From PHAA01 sp034927445 (GTDB taxonomy: Bacteria; Bacillota; Syntrophomonadia; Syntrophomonadales; Syntrophomonadaceae): DNA of 64,000 bases. The stretch spans positions 80,690-144,689 of the forward strand of contig JAYFPZ010000026.1 of assembly GCA_034927445.1 (NCBI GenBank), read 5' to 3'. This document shows, in pieces, positions 1-8,785 of this stretch. The translations under genes were made by a program, and so were the position numbers. The notes beneath the pieces were generated by a model. That model was not told where the DNA came from and searched no databases. It saw nothing but the letters and a program-made list of their open reading frames with translations. Numbering within the stretch: position 1 is the stretch's first letter; each line of letters opens with the position of its first letter.

Positions 1-2
1 GC

Positions 3-341
3 AGCAGTATTGATGACTTCCTCAACTCGATTCAAAAGTGTATGGAACTGGATTCAACCATCCTTGTTTCCTCCCACAAAGGTATAATCCGCCATAATAT
101 CAAGCCACGTCTGGATAAATACCGGGAAGCTATTTACCGCAAAGAGGACAAAATAATCAAGGCATTACGTTCTCCGCAGACGATAGAGCAGCTGGCCGCC
201 AAGCAAATATTCTACGGGGAGAATATCAGCCTCTCCCCTTTGTACCGGTGGTATGAAAAGATGGCCATAGCCAAGCACCTGCAAAGACTCGTAAACCATA
301 ACCAGGTTGAACAAAACGGGGAATTGTTTTATCTGAAATAG
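3..341 (+). CDS. C-terminal part of an MBL-fold metallo-hydrolase (5' end outside window)
   Basis: The reading frame is open from the first bases of the window, so this is the 3' end of a longer gene; the first internal ATG is at 42 but need not be the start. The visible piece reads STILVSSHKGII, an acidic/basic helical stretch, then a winged-helix-like tail ending in EKMAIAKHLQRLV...GELFYL. This combination (SSH-G motif of the hydrolase core followed by a small C-terminal helical domain) is typical of glyoxalase-II-like metallo-beta-lactamase-fold hydrolases. The metal-binding HxHxDH motif would lie upstream, so the assignment rests only on the tail. Substrate unknown. Confidence 0.55.
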   Translation, partial: SSIDDFLNSIQKCMELDSTILVSSHKGIIRHNIKPRLDKYREAIYRKEDKIIKALRSPQTIEQLAAKQIFYGENISLSPLYRWYEKMAIAKHLQRLVNHNQVEQNGELFYLK

Positions 342-405
342 AAAATCGATCCTAGGGGAAAAAGAGGGACCATCCCCAGTACTCCCCTTAATCAGTAGGT
401 AAATA

Positions 406-1341
406 TTATTTTTTTAAAACGCTGTCTAAAAAATCCAAAACCTTGGCAACATTTTCGGAGTTGTTAAATGCCTGCCCGCCATGGGACACCCCCGGCATAA
501 TCTCAAGATAAACTTTATCGTTTCCCAGAACTGCTCTCAATTTGGCGGCATATTCTATAGACTGCTGCACCGGAACCCAATTATCTTTAGTACCATGCTG
601 AATGAATACGGGAGGGTCATCAGGGGTAATATAACTTTCCGGGTTGGCTTGTTTTGCCAGTTCAGGAACCTCGGTAACCAACCGGCCTAAATACTTGGAA
701 CCGTAGGAAGTGGGAGTATTGGTCGGAAAACCCTTAACCCCGCTTGCTTTATATTGTTCGTCCATAGTTAACAGGTTTATCGGACCGCACCAATCAACCA
801 CCGCCTGCACCCGTTCCGACTGATCCTCGTTCCCCAGACTGGGATCTGACAGTTCCGGGGCATCAGCAGTGGCACCGACCAGGGCGGACAGGGTTCCTCC
901 CGCGGAAGCACCCCAAACTGCTATTTTATCAGGGTTCAAATCATATTCATGGGCATGGGCTTTAATGAAACGGATCGCTGCTTTGACGTCATTGATTTGA
1001 GCGGGAAAAGTAGCCTCCGTACTCAAACGGTAGTTTACTGCTACTACCGCATATCCCCGCTGCAACCCTTCCCAGGCCACCATAGCATCTGAACCTGTCT
1101 TATCTCCAGCACAATAGCCCCCGCCATGGATGGATACAATCACCGGATAAGGACCGTCAAACTTATCCGGCCAATAAATATCGAGCTTTTGAAACTCTGA
1201 AAGATTACCGTAGGGAATATCAGTCTCTTTATATAGGTGGGAATAGATTGTCTTATATGCAGCCCTTATTTCTTGCGGCGGAAATATAGAAAAGCCGGCA
1301 ATAATTAATATGACGACGATGCCTGCCATATATTTTCTCAA
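406..1341 (-). CDS. Alpha/beta hydrolase, secreted esterase/lipase type
   Basis: 311 residues with a TTG start, chosen because AGGAGGTG sits about 8 bases upstream. The first ~28 residues (MRKY..., hydrophobic core, then ...EIRAAY) look like a signal peptide or membrane anchor, so it probably acts outside the cytoplasm. The mature part shows the HGGGY oxyanion-hole motif, the nucleophile elbow GASAGG, an acid in GTKDNWVP and the catalytic histidine in GVSHGG, in the order of the hormone-sensitive-lipase/BD-FAE group. It should hydrolyse carboxylic esters; the real substrate is unknown. It is a single gene, divergent from the sigma-54 activator across a ~600-base gap. Confidence 0.8.
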   Translation of the reverse strand: MRKYMAGIVVILIIAGFSIFPPQEIRAAYKTIYSHLYKETDIPYGNLSEFQKLDIYWPDKFDGPYPVIVSIHGGGYCAGDKTGSDAMVAWEGLQRGYAVVAVNYRLSTEATFPAQINDVKAAIRFIKAHAHEYDLNPDKIAVWGASAGGTLSALVGATADAPELSDPSLGNEDQSERVQAVVDWCGPINLLTMDEQYKASGVKGFPTNTPTSYGSKYLGRLVTEVPELAKQANPESYITPDDPPVFIQHGTKDNWVPVQQSIEYAAKLRAVLGNDKVYLEIMPGVSHGGQAFNNSENVAKVLDFLDSVLKK

Positions 1342-1936
1342 AATTTTACACCTCCTGGATATTTAGCTCGCTTAGATTCAATTGGTTTCCCGCTAATAAT
1401 ATTACCAATTATATTACTTTAAACCAGAGCCGAACTGTCACCTGACAGCTCGGTTTAAGATCATTGAAATCTGGCCTAAGGTTCGTATATAGTTGAAAAG
1501 TTCATCGCTGGTTCAAGATGTTCTCTTTCTATAAGGTATCAAAATCAATTTTGGTTAGAACTATACTGGTATCTGAAATTTACCGGAGCATGTTTTTACT
1601 CTATATGCGGATGATTAATTCCTTGATTATTCTATCACTACCGGGTGAGCCTGACTATTAACAATTCACCCCGCCAAGTGAATTTCCAGGGATTTATCGA
1701 CATTATTCGATAAATTTTATTTATACTAGAGATATGGTTATACTTCAAAAAACAGTATATTAGCCTTGGGCAGCCGGTGTATCTAAGCATAACAGTCCGA
1801 AAATACTATAATTTACAGTAGTTTTAGGTATGCAATTGCTATATAATCAGGAGTGAATATATCAAACTATAGACAAATGAGACATGCATTTAACAGTAGA
1901 ATAAATAGCAGGTTAATAGTAAAAGGCGGTGACAGC
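1342..1936. other. Intergenic region between the esterase and the sigma-54 activator
   Basis: About 595 bases without a convincing gene. It holds a perfect 9-bp inverted repeat (ATTTATCGA / TCGATAAAT, 1692-1715) followed by a T-rich stretch, which could be a terminator or an operator. The activator frame stays open back to a GTG at 1853, but the codons before 1937 have no ribosome binding site and look non-coding. No clear -35/-10 or sigma-54 promoter was found for the activator. Confidence 0.4.
1692..1715. promoter_or_regulatory. Perfect 9-bp inverted repeat upstream of the activator
   Basis: ATTTATCGA, a 6-base loop, then TCGATAAAT, with TTTTATTT following. It may be a weak factor-independent terminator or an operator for the activator gene some 220 bases downstream. 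Function not decidable from sequence. Confidence 0.35.
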
Positions 1937-4615
1937 ATGGATGATTTTATCGAAATAATAGGTATAAATGAAGAAAACTGCACTAATTGTCATCAGTGCA
2001 TAGCGGTGTGCCCTATTAAAATATGCAGTGATGGTAGTGGTGATGTGGTTAAGTTCCATAACAATTTGTGTATTGGCTGCGGCCGGTGCATTGAAGCCTG
2101 CCTGAAAAGTCATGGGGGAAACGTTGCCAAAAGTGCCCGCTTTGCCATCGACGATTCACCTCAATTGGTGGCCGACCTACCGCAGAAGGAGATAATTGCG
2201 CTAATAGCACCTTCGGCTCAAAGTAATTTTAATTTGAAAAAATTAATTACAGGTTTAAAACAATTGGGTATAAAGCATGTATATGATGTGTCACTGGGTG
2301 CTGAAATTACGGTAGCCCTGTATCATCAGGCAATAAAAGACGGCAGTGCCAAAATTCCGCTGATTGCTACCCCATGCCCGGCTATCGTCAAATATGTTCA
2401 ATTGAATCATCCTGCTTTAATAGAACACCTGGCTCCTTTTGGGAGCCCGGTTCAGAACCTGGCGGTTTATGTTAAAACTTTGCATCCTGAGGCAGAAGTG
2501 GTATTTTTCTCCCCCTGTCTGGAAAAGAGGAGAGAGATACAATGCCAGCAGATTATTAAGTACAATGTGATCTTCACTTCGTTGCAGAAGATTCTGCGGG
2601 ATAAGAATATTGAACTGGATATACTGCCGGATAGTGAGTTTGACAATAGTGTACCAGCGGGAATTGCCACTAATTTTTCCACCCCCGGCGGACTGAAGGA
2701 GTCATATCTTTACCACTATCCCGATACTCCCGCCAGTTCCATTACCAGTATAGAAGGCTCGATTGTATTTGGATACCTGCGCAACCTGGAGAAATCGATT
2801 AAAGAGGGCAATGCCCATATTCCATTGATTGCTGACGTTCTAAGTTGTCAACAGGGTTGTAATACCGGGGTTGGGTGTATTAACAAAAAATTAATCGGAG
2901 AAATAGAATATGCCGTAGCAACTCGAGCGGAACAGGCTGTCAGGGATAAGGCCAGCAATGAACGCCTGGATAGCTTTTTAAATGAAATAATCAATAACCA
3001 GCATTTTAAGCATCGCACTTACAAGGATTTGTCATATTTAAGCAAACTTAATATACCTAATAACGAGGAACTCCAAAATATCTATAAGGACATGCATAAG
3101 CTTGAGGAGAAGGACTTTAGAAATTGTGCGGCTTGCGGTTATAATTCCTGTTATCAAATGGCAGTATCGATTTATAACGGCTTGAACAAGGTGCAAAACT
3201 GCCACCTTTACCAGGAGAAGGAACTGCGGCTGGAGCAGCAGGCATTAAGAAACGTTCATAATGAATTGACCGATGTTTTTGATTCTATGTCTGACGGTGT
3301 GCTGGTGGTCGACAAAGAAGGCAGGGTAACGCAATTTAATCCCGCCGCCCAAAAAATTATCGGCTATGCCGACGAAAGACTAATAGGTGTCCATATTGTT
3401 GATTTATTCAGCGGCAAGGCTCCTAAAACCATGATCCTCTTGCAGACCGGGGAAGTCTTTCATGACCGCGAGATTTTACTGGACGGCTATCGAGGCAAAA
3501 TACATGCGGCTGCCTCAGGCAAACCCAGATACAATGAAAATAATCAGCTTATCGGGGCCACCATCATCCTTAGGGAGATAGCCCAGGTGCAGGACTTGGT
3601 AAACACTTTCAGCGGTGCTCAAGCCAGTTTTACGTTTGACTCCATCATAGGTGAAGACCGACAATTGAAAAAGTCAATCAAGCTGGCTATGATGGCCGGG
3701 GCCAACAATTCTACCGTATTGCTGCAGGCAGCCAGCGGCACCGGCAAAGAGGTATTCGCCCAGGCCATTCATAATGGCAGTCTGCGCAAAAATGGTCCTT
3801 TTGTTGCGATTAATTGCGCTGCCCTGCCCCGCGAACTGGTAGGCAGTGAGCTGTTCGGCTATGTAGAAGGAGCTTTTACCGGGGCCAGACGCGGAGGCAG
3901 ACCAGGTAAATTTGAGCTTGCCAACAAAGGTACCTTGTTCTTGGATGAGATTGGGGATATGCCGCTGGAGCAGCAGGCATTGCTGCTGCGCGCCATCCAG
4001 GAGAAGGCTATTCTGAGGCTGGGCGGTGATTCCCTGATAAATGTGGATGTAAGGATCATTGCCGCTTCCAACCAAAACCTAATGGATTTGGTCGAACAGG
4101 GGAGGTTCCGGGCCGATCTGTACTACCGGCTCAATGTGGTGCAGATTGTCATACCTGCATTAAAAGAAAGGCGCGACGATATAAAACTCTTATTCAACCA
4201 TTTTGTTAAGGAAATGTCGCCGCGATTTAATAAGAGCATTGTTGAAGTAGATAACGCCGTCATTAAATGCCTGGAAGCCTACGACTGGCCGGGAAATATC
4301 CGCGAATTGCAGAATGCGGTGGAGAGGATTCTGCTGCTGGCTGAGGATGGCAGGATAACCATAGATTGTCTGCCCCGTGAAATTGTCAATGAGGCAGTGG
4401 GGCATTCCCGGGAGAGGTGGGAACGGAGCGGCAATGGCTTAGGGATACCGGCCAACCGCAATGCGCGAAGGTTATATGCGATTGAACAGGAGAAAGATAG
4501 GATAATCCGGGCCCTTGAAATAAACGGCGGTAATGTCAGCCGAGCCGCAGTCGATTTAAATATATCGCGTAATACGTTATACCGCAAAATGAAAAATTAT
4601 AATATCAATAATTAA
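1937..4615 (+). CDS. Sigma-54 activator with an [FeFe]-hydrogenase-like (H-cluster) sensor domain
   Basis: 892 residues from ATG 1937, chosen because GGCGGTGA precedes it. Order of domains: two 4Fe-4S motifs (residues ~14-60); a region like the large-subunit C-terminal domain of [FeFe]-hydrogenases (~75-335) with the H-cluster cysteines C147 (TPCP), C194 (SPCLEK), C304 and C308 (SCQQGC); a CxxC-x4-C Fe-S domain (CAACGYNSC, ~395-430); PAS (~455-575); AAA+ with Walker A (~598-605), GAFTGA at 645-650 and DEIGDM; and a Fis-type helix-turn-helix at the end. GAFTGA is the sigma-54 contact loop. The proton-relay cysteine of true hydrogenases (C299 in Clostridium pasteurianum CpI) is replaced by proline, which suggests sensing of H2 or redox state rather than turnover; that is inference. 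It ends just before a sigma-54 promoter at 4781 and is the only intact activator of this type in the window. Confidence 0.88.
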   Translation: MDDFIEIIGINEENCTNCHQCIAVCPIKICSDGSGDVVKFHNNLCIGCGRCIEACLKSHGGNVAKSARFAIDDSPQLVADLPQKEIIALIAPSAQSNFNLKKLITGLKQLGIKHVYDVSLGAEITVALYHQAIKDGSAKIPLIATPCPAIVKYVQLNHPALIEHLAPFGSPVQNLAVYVKTLHPEAEVVFFSPCLEKRREIQCQQIIKYNVIFTSLQKILRDKNIELDILPDSEFDNSVPAGIATNFSTPGGLKESYLYHYPDTPASSITSIEGSIVFGYLRNLEKSIKEGNAHIPLIADVLSCQQGCNTGVGCINKKLIGEIEYAVATRAEQAVRDKASNERLDSFLNEIINNQHFKHRTYKDLSYLSKLNIPNNEELQNIYKDMHKLEEKDFRNCAACGYNSCYQMAVSIYNGLNKVQNCHLYQEKELRLEQQALRNVHNELTDVFDSMSDGVLVVDKEGRVTQFNPAAQKIIGYADERLIGVHIVDLFSGKAPKTMILLQTGEVFHDREILLDGYRGKIHAAASGKPRYNENNQLIGATIILREIAQVQDLVNTFSGAQASFTFDSIIGEDRQLKKSIKLAMMAGANNSTVLLQAASGTGKEVFAQAIHNGSLRKNGPFVAINCAALPRELVGSELFGYVEGAFTGARRGGRPGKFELANKGTLFLDEIGDMPLEQQALLLRAIQEKAILRLGGDSLINVDVRIIAASNQNLMDLVEQGRFRADLYYRLNVVQIVIPALKERRDDIKLLFNHFVKEMSPRFNKSIVEVDNAVIKCLEAYDWPGNIRELQNAVERILLLAEDGRITIDCLPREIVNEAVGHSRERWERSGNGLGIPANRNARRLYAIEQEKDRIIRALEINGGNVSRAAVDLNISRNTLYRKMKNYNINN

Positions 4616-4641
4616 AGAGCTGTATTAATGTTACACTCTCT

Positions 4642-4659
4642 TGCACATATTACAGTGCA
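4642..4659. promoter_or_regulatory. Candidate upstream activating sequence (TGCAC-N8-GTGCA)
   Basis: Inverted repeat TGCAC ATATTACA GTGCA about 125 bases upstream of the -24 element at 4781, a usual distance for an enhancer bound by a sigma-54 activator. Proposed as a binding site for the activator encoded just upstream; not proven. Confidence 0.4.
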
Positions 4660-4723
4660 TTACACTTTTGATACAGCGTTCTAATTTAGGTCCCAGACCT
4701 AAAATCTTTGAGATACTTTAAAA

Positions 4724-4748
4724 CGCCCGATTGCGGGCTTTTTTTTTA
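4724..4748 (+). terminator. Rho-independent terminator of the activator gene
   Basis: Short GC stem (GCCCG...CGGGC) followed by a run of T, 110 bases after the activator stop. It separates the activator transcript from the following operon. Confidence 0.75.
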
Positions 4749-4780
4749 TTTCTGAAAATTTTTTATTCAAAATGGGAGAA

Positions 4781-4796
4781 TTGGCACATAAATTGC
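4781..4796 (+). promoter_or_regulatory. Sigma-54 (-24/-12) promoter of the 4931-6080 operon
   Basis: TTGGCACATAAATTGC matches the consensus TGGCAC-N5-TTGC closely, with exactly ten bases between the invariant GG and GC. It lies about 135 bases upstream of the first gene, directly downstream of the terminator of the activator. Confidence 0.85.
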
Positions 4797-4930
4797 TTTA
4801 TATATGGTCAAGCCAGGAAAAAAGGCAGATCTCAATGAAGAACATAATCCCTTGGATGGGTCAACTTCGAATCTGAAAACGAGGCTGCTAATACAAAAAC
4901 AATTGTACTGCAAAAGGAAGGATGATTCTA

Positions 4931-5539
4931 ATGAATGACGCAAGAGAAAAAGCATGGAATGATGATTTGTATATTCCACAGACAGCAAAATCTACTAAAG
5001 CCAGACGCAACCGTAAAAAGAAGATTTTCTCCGACAATGTGTTAGCCGACCTCGAACCATGTCCCCGCAGTGTAGATCAGGTTTATTCATTGGGGGTCAG
5101 GATCCAATATCATATTGGTGAGATTTATCTTGAATTAGAGCGGTTAAACCAGGGAAATGCCAAAAGTCATTATAAGGCCTTGGCCCTCAGGCAATTGGAC
5201 GGGAAAGATGAAATAGAGAAACTTGCCAATATTAATTTAAATCATCTGTTAACCTATTTCTACAATAATGGGGGTCCTATCATCGAGCCACCCGTATCAG
5301 AAGAGATGGTTCAAGAAATGCGGCCATTTTATATAAGATTATCGGAGAACTTTTTAAAACAGATGGATTTTATCGTTAACCTGGCTTCTAAAGGCAGAAT
5401 GACCATCACTGAGATTGAAAGCACGATTGACCACAGTGTTTCCGAATTGTACCTGACCATGTCCATGTTATTCCCTATAGAGGAGATTAAAGACGCATTC
5501 AATGATTTGATCATGGTTCGGAAAAACATTTCCAGGTAA
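4931..5539 (+). CDS. Protein of unknown function, first gene of a sigma-54 operon
   Basis: 202 residues from ATG 4931; AGGAAGG ends 9 bases before it, while an upstream in-frame ATG at 4922 directly abuts the Shine-Dalgarno and is unlikely. The N-terminus is basic (KARRNRKKK), the rest soluble, acidic and predicted mostly helical. One helix (IQYHIGEIYLELERL) followed by LALRQLDGKDEIEKLAN faintly recalls ferritin-like helices with E and H side chains, but I do not recognise a family. No signal peptide or membrane segment. The sigma-54 promoter and the neighbouring activator suggest a role in response to hydrogen or redox state (inference). Confidence 0.7.
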   Translation: MNDAREKAWNDDLYIPQTAKSTKARRNRKKKIFSDNVLADLEPCPRSVDQVYSLGVRIQYHIGEIYLELERLNQGNAKSHYKALALRQLDGKDEIEKLANINLNHLLTYFYNNGGPIIEPPVSEEMVQEMRPFYIRLSENFLKQMDFIVNLASKGRMTITEIESTIDHSVSELYLTMSMLFPIEEIKDAFNDLIMVRKNISR

Positions 5540-5581
5540 GTATATCGAGGGTTGGGGCGTTTAATAAAAGGAGGTGGTATT

Positions 5582-5827
5582 ATGTTAACTAAAAATGGAG
5601 TTAAAATCCGTTTAGCGATCAGCCTGGGCCTATTCCTGCTCTCGGGCTCTCAATTAATAACCGGCGGTTGGGGGACTTTATGCGGGGTAATAGGAACTAT
5701 GGAACTGGCTACGGCGCTGTTAGGCTATTCTCCAGTTAATGATCTCAAGATGATCGCCAACTTTAGGAATGAGCCGGATAAAAATTGGAGCATTAAAGTT
5801 GCTCCCCCCCTAAGATCCAGGTTATAA
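5582..5827 (+). CDS. Small DUF2892-like membrane protein
   Basis: 81 residues from ATG 5582, chosen because AAAGGAGGTGG ends 6 bases upstream. Two hydrophobic segments (roughly residues 8-28 and 34-52) separated by GGWG, then a short basic tail. The pattern (Arg-containing start, LGLFLLSG, TALLGYSP) resembles the DUF2892/YgaP membrane domain, in which the last motif is usually G-CP; here the cysteine is absent. It is the second gene of the sigma-54 operon. Function unknown. Confidence 0.6.
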   Translation: MLTKNGVKIRLAISLGLFLLSGSQLITGGWGTLCGVIGTMELATALLGYSPVNDLKMIANFRNEPDKNWSIKVAPPLRSRL

Positions 5828-5891
5828 AATGGGTCGGATTTGATGCCGGGTTGTCAGTGATTGCAGGCAATCTAAAAAGGAGGTTACGATT

Positions 5892-6080
5892 ATGTTGAAG
5901 GTATTCTTAAAAGTCATTAAGGCAATTGGGATGGCAGGGTTGACTATATGTATTTTACCTTTCGTTTTGGTCGGTATGCTGCTGCTTTCTATCGTCCGCT
6001 TGATAATATGCATAGGATTTGTGCTTAAGTCGATCAAGGTGCCCCAATTCCTTAAAAATCAAGTGCCGGTGGGCCGGTAA
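5892..6080 (+). CDS. Small two-helix membrane protein, unknown
   Basis: 62 residues; AAAGGAGG precedes the ATG. Two strongly hydrophobic stretches (about residues 10-28 and 30-48) end in a basic tail (LKSIKVPQFLKNQ). No family recognised. Same strand and spacing as the two genes before it, and followed by a terminator, so probably the last gene of the sigma-54 operon. Confidence 0.6.
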   Translation: MLKVFLKVIKAIGMAGLTICILPFVLVGMLLLSIVRLIICIGFVLKSIKVPQFLKNQVPVGR

Positions 6081-6162
6081 TCAAGGTTGGGAAATAAATT
6101 GAGCTTAGCTTAGGCCGGATACAATTCTTGCGATTATCATTGTTAATTAATCATAACGCTAA

Positions 6163-6215
6163 AGCTGGAAAAGACTGCCATAGGGTGGCTGGTAGTCTTC
6201 TCCAGCTATTTTATT
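6163..6215 (+). terminator. Terminator of the sigma-54 operon
   Basis: Long interrupted stem AGCTGGA...AGACT / AGTCT...TCCAGCT followed by ATTTTATTT, between the small membrane protein and citrate synthase. Confidence 0.7.
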
Positions 6216-6281
6216 TAGTGCCTATATCTGGTACCATTAAAAATAGATTATGTAAAGTAAGGTCAAAAAAAGGAGTTTATT

Positions 6282-7658
6282 ATGAAGTATTCAAATTTTG
6301 ATAAATTACAGGCGGACAGGCTGGTTAATTTAGCTGCCATGGCCCAAAAGTGCAGCTGCATAGATCCTGAATTCTACAATAAATATATTGTTAAAAGCGG
6401 GCTCCGTGATATTGGAGGAATCGGGGTTCTGGTCGGTTTAACCGAGATCGGCGAGGTACACTCATACATAATTGATGAAAACGAGATGATTCCTGTCCCG
6501 GGCCGGCTGATGTACCGGGGCATAGACATCAACGATCTGGTTAATGGTTTCTGGGCCGAGGGGCGTTTCGGTTTTGAAGAAACCTGCTTTCTGCTGCTGT
6601 TCGGGAGGCTTCCGCAGCAGCACGAGCTGGAAGACTTGCGGCAGATTTTGGCCGACAATCAGAACCTGCCGGGAGACTTTGTGCGCGACATAATTTTCAA
6701 AGCCCCCAGCCGGGATATGATGAACGTAATATCCCGCAGTGTATTGTCTCTGTACAGTTATGACGACCAGGCTGACGATACTTCCATTGAAAACGTTTTA
6801 AGGCAATGTCTGCAATTGATTGCCTGTTTTCCTGCCCTGGCGGTTTATGGTTATCAGGCTTACTCCCATTACCATGGCCGCAACAGTCTTTACATCCATA
6901 GCTCCCGCCCGGAAATGAGCATATCCGAAAATATACTGCACATGCTGCGGCCGGACAGCAAATTTACCGAACTTGAAGCCAGATTGCTCGATCTGGCCCT
7001 GGTGCTTCATGCTGAGCATGGCGGCGGCAACAACTCATCATTTGTAACCCATGTGGTAACATCTTCCGGCACCGATACCTACTCCACCATGGCAGCGGCT
7101 CTGGGGTCGCTGAAAGGCCCCCGGCACGGGGGCGCCAACGCCAAAGTAGTACAGATGTTTGAAGATATGCAGCGGCAGGTCAAGAATTGGGATGATGAGG
7201 AAGAGATTGAACAGTATTTGATAAAACTGCTCAACGGTGAAGCCTTTGACCGAACCGGACTCATATATGGACTGGGTCATGCGGTGTACTCAGTATCTGA
7301 TCCCCGGGCTCTCATATTAAGAAAAGCGGCTGCCTTGCTGGCCCGGGAAAAAGGCATGGAAAAGGAATTCGACCTCTATGCCCGGGTGGAGATTCTGGCG
7401 CCGCAGACCATTGCCAAAGTACGCAAAATCTACAAAGGGGTAAGCGTAAATGTAGACTATTATTCGGGGTTTGTCTATAAGATGCTGAATATCCCCCCGG
7501 AATTATTTACACCTTTATTTGCCATTGCCAGGATTGTGGGATGGAGCGCTCACCGCATAGAAGAGCTTGTAAACGCGGGGAAAATTATTCGGCCGGCTTA
7601 CAAAAGCGTGGCCCCGCGCCGGGAATACGTTCCGCTGAATAAACGCGGCCAGGTTTAA
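6282..7658 (+). CDS. gltA: Citrate synthase
   Basis: 458 residues; AAAGGAG 8 bases before the ATG. Condenses acetyl-CoA and oxaloacetate to citrate in the cytoplasm. The catalytic set is visible: H246 in HAEHGGGNNSS, H333 in GLGHAVYSVSDPRA and D392 in NVDYYSG, plus GPRHGGANAKV. The ~50-residue N-terminal extension before the conserved core fits the larger Firmicute type rather than the hexameric enterobacterial enzyme. In a syntroph it would feed glutamate synthesis rather than a full oxidative cycle (inference). Its stop overlaps the stop of the convergent acyltransferase by 4 bases. Confidence 0.9.
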   Translation: MKYSNFDKLQADRLVNLAAMAQKCSCIDPEFYNKYIVKSGLRDIGGIGVLVGLTEIGEVHSYIIDENEMIPVPGRLMYRGIDINDLVNGFWAEGRFGFEETCFLLLFGRLPQQHELEDLRQILADNQNLPGDFVRDIIFKAPSRDMMNVISRSVLSLYSYDDQADDTSIENVLRQCLQLIACFPALAVYGYQAYSHYHGRNSLYIHSSRPEMSISENILHMLRPDSKFTELEARLLDLALVLHAEHGGGNNSSFVTHVVTSSGTDTYSTMAAALGSLKGPRHGGANAKVVQMFEDMQRQVKNWDDEEEIEQYLIKLLNGEAFDRTGLIYGLGHAVYSVSDPRALILRKAAALLAREKGMEKEFDLYARVEILAPQTIAKVRKIYKGVSVNVDYYSGFVYKMLNIPPELFTPLFAIARIVGWSAHRIEELVNAGKIIRPAYKSVAPRREYVPLNKRGQV

Positions 7659-8785
7659 TTAGATATTTTGCCCACCAGCACATTAGCAAGGGGAATAGGC
7701 AAGCGGCTCATCAGGTAACATGCCAGCAAACTGATAACCGCGCAGACTGTAAACACCAGTCCCAGCTGCAATACCGGGCTAGCTGACGGTAAATAAGCAG
7801 TTATGAAAGTGTTGGCATAGTAGAGCACCATGGCATGCACAAAATAACAGCCATAGGAGTAGCGGCCATAGGTTTTTAACACTCGGTTTAGAAGCTGATT
7901 TTTCATGAAAAAGGTCAGAGACAGATAATATATGGTTATAAGCGATGAAACCAAATATACTACCATGGCCGGGGTTAATGGCAGAGTAAATAAAAAATTC
8001 ATCGTATAGTGGCCGGCAGGATCAGTCCTGCCGGTTTTTACAACCGCCCCCAGAACCAGTACAAATGAGAGCAGGAAGACGTAAAGATTGACTCTTTGCA
8101 GAGAGGCCAGGATATTGCGCAAATTTCGGGCATAGAGGCCGGCATAACCACCCAGTACGAAATAGAAAAACCAGGTTAGGAAAAGTCGGTCCCGGTATTC
8201 CAGCAGGGTTTTCAGCCAGGGTGCATGAATTTGTTCGTAGAGCGCCGGGGCCTGATAGGTGTTAAACCACATCAGGGCCAGATAGAGCAAAAGCAATAGG
8301 CTTAAAGTTAAAGCAGCCTGGTTTCTCAGTTTTAATACCATCCAGCGGAAAAAGGGAAACAGCAGGTAGAATTGCATGATGGCAACCATAAACCACAAAT
8401 GATAACAAGCATCACCATTAAGCATCAATTTGCCTATGTCAGCCAGGATTTTGTAAATGTCCCCGCCCGCTCTGCCGCCGGGCCAAAAATAATATATTAC
8501 CGTCCATACGGCATAGGGAATAAAAATCTGGATGAACCGTTTCTTTATAAATTCCGGGTATCGGAAACCCTCGTCGCTATGATTGTAAAACAATACCAGA
8601 CCGGTGATGAAAATGAACATCGGCACCGCGTAGCGGATGGTCACCAACAGGAAGGCGGATACCAGCGCGGGACCCATGGTAAGCTGCGGGTTATAGATAA
8701 AGCTGGCTAAGGTATGCTGCATGACTATAGCTAAAAAAGTAAGGCCTCTAAGTATGTCTACCTCGAAAAGTCGGTGTTTGAACAT
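7655..8785 (-). CDS. Membrane acyltransferase 3 family protein
   Basis: 376 residues with about ten transmembrane segments. The start EVDILRGLTFLAIVMQHT carries the conserved Arg-Gly and the essential histidine of the acyltransferase 3 (OafA/YrhL) family, and NGDACYHLWFM fits the second conserved block. Such proteins transfer acetyl or other acyl groups to sugars of surface polymers at the membrane. The acceptor is unknown and the neighbours give no clue. It is convergent with citrate synthase with a 4-base overlap and no room for a terminator. Confidence 0.82.
   Translation of the reverse strand: MFKHRLFEVDILRGLTFLAIVMQHTLASFIYNPQLTMGPALVSAFLLVTIRYAVPMFIFITGLVLFYNHSDEGFRYPEFIKKRFIQIFIPYAVWTVIYYFWPGGRAGGDIYKILADIGKLMLNGDACYHLWFMVAIMQFYLLFPFFRWMVLKLRNQAALTLSLLLLLYLALMWFNTYQAPALYEQIHAPWLKTLLEYRDRLFLTWFFYFVLGGYAGLYARNLRNILASLQRVNLYVFLLSFVLVLGAVVKTGRTDPAGHYTMNFLFTLPLTPAMVVYLVSSLITIYYLSLTFFMKNQLLNRVLKTYGRYSYGCYFVHAMVLYYANTFITAYLPSASPVLQLGLVFTVCAVISLLACYLMSRLPIPLANVLVGKISN

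Noticed and set aside
1825..1845. Sigma-54-like TAGGTATGCAATTGC before the activator
   Set aside because: Nine bases between GG and GC and a poor -24 box.
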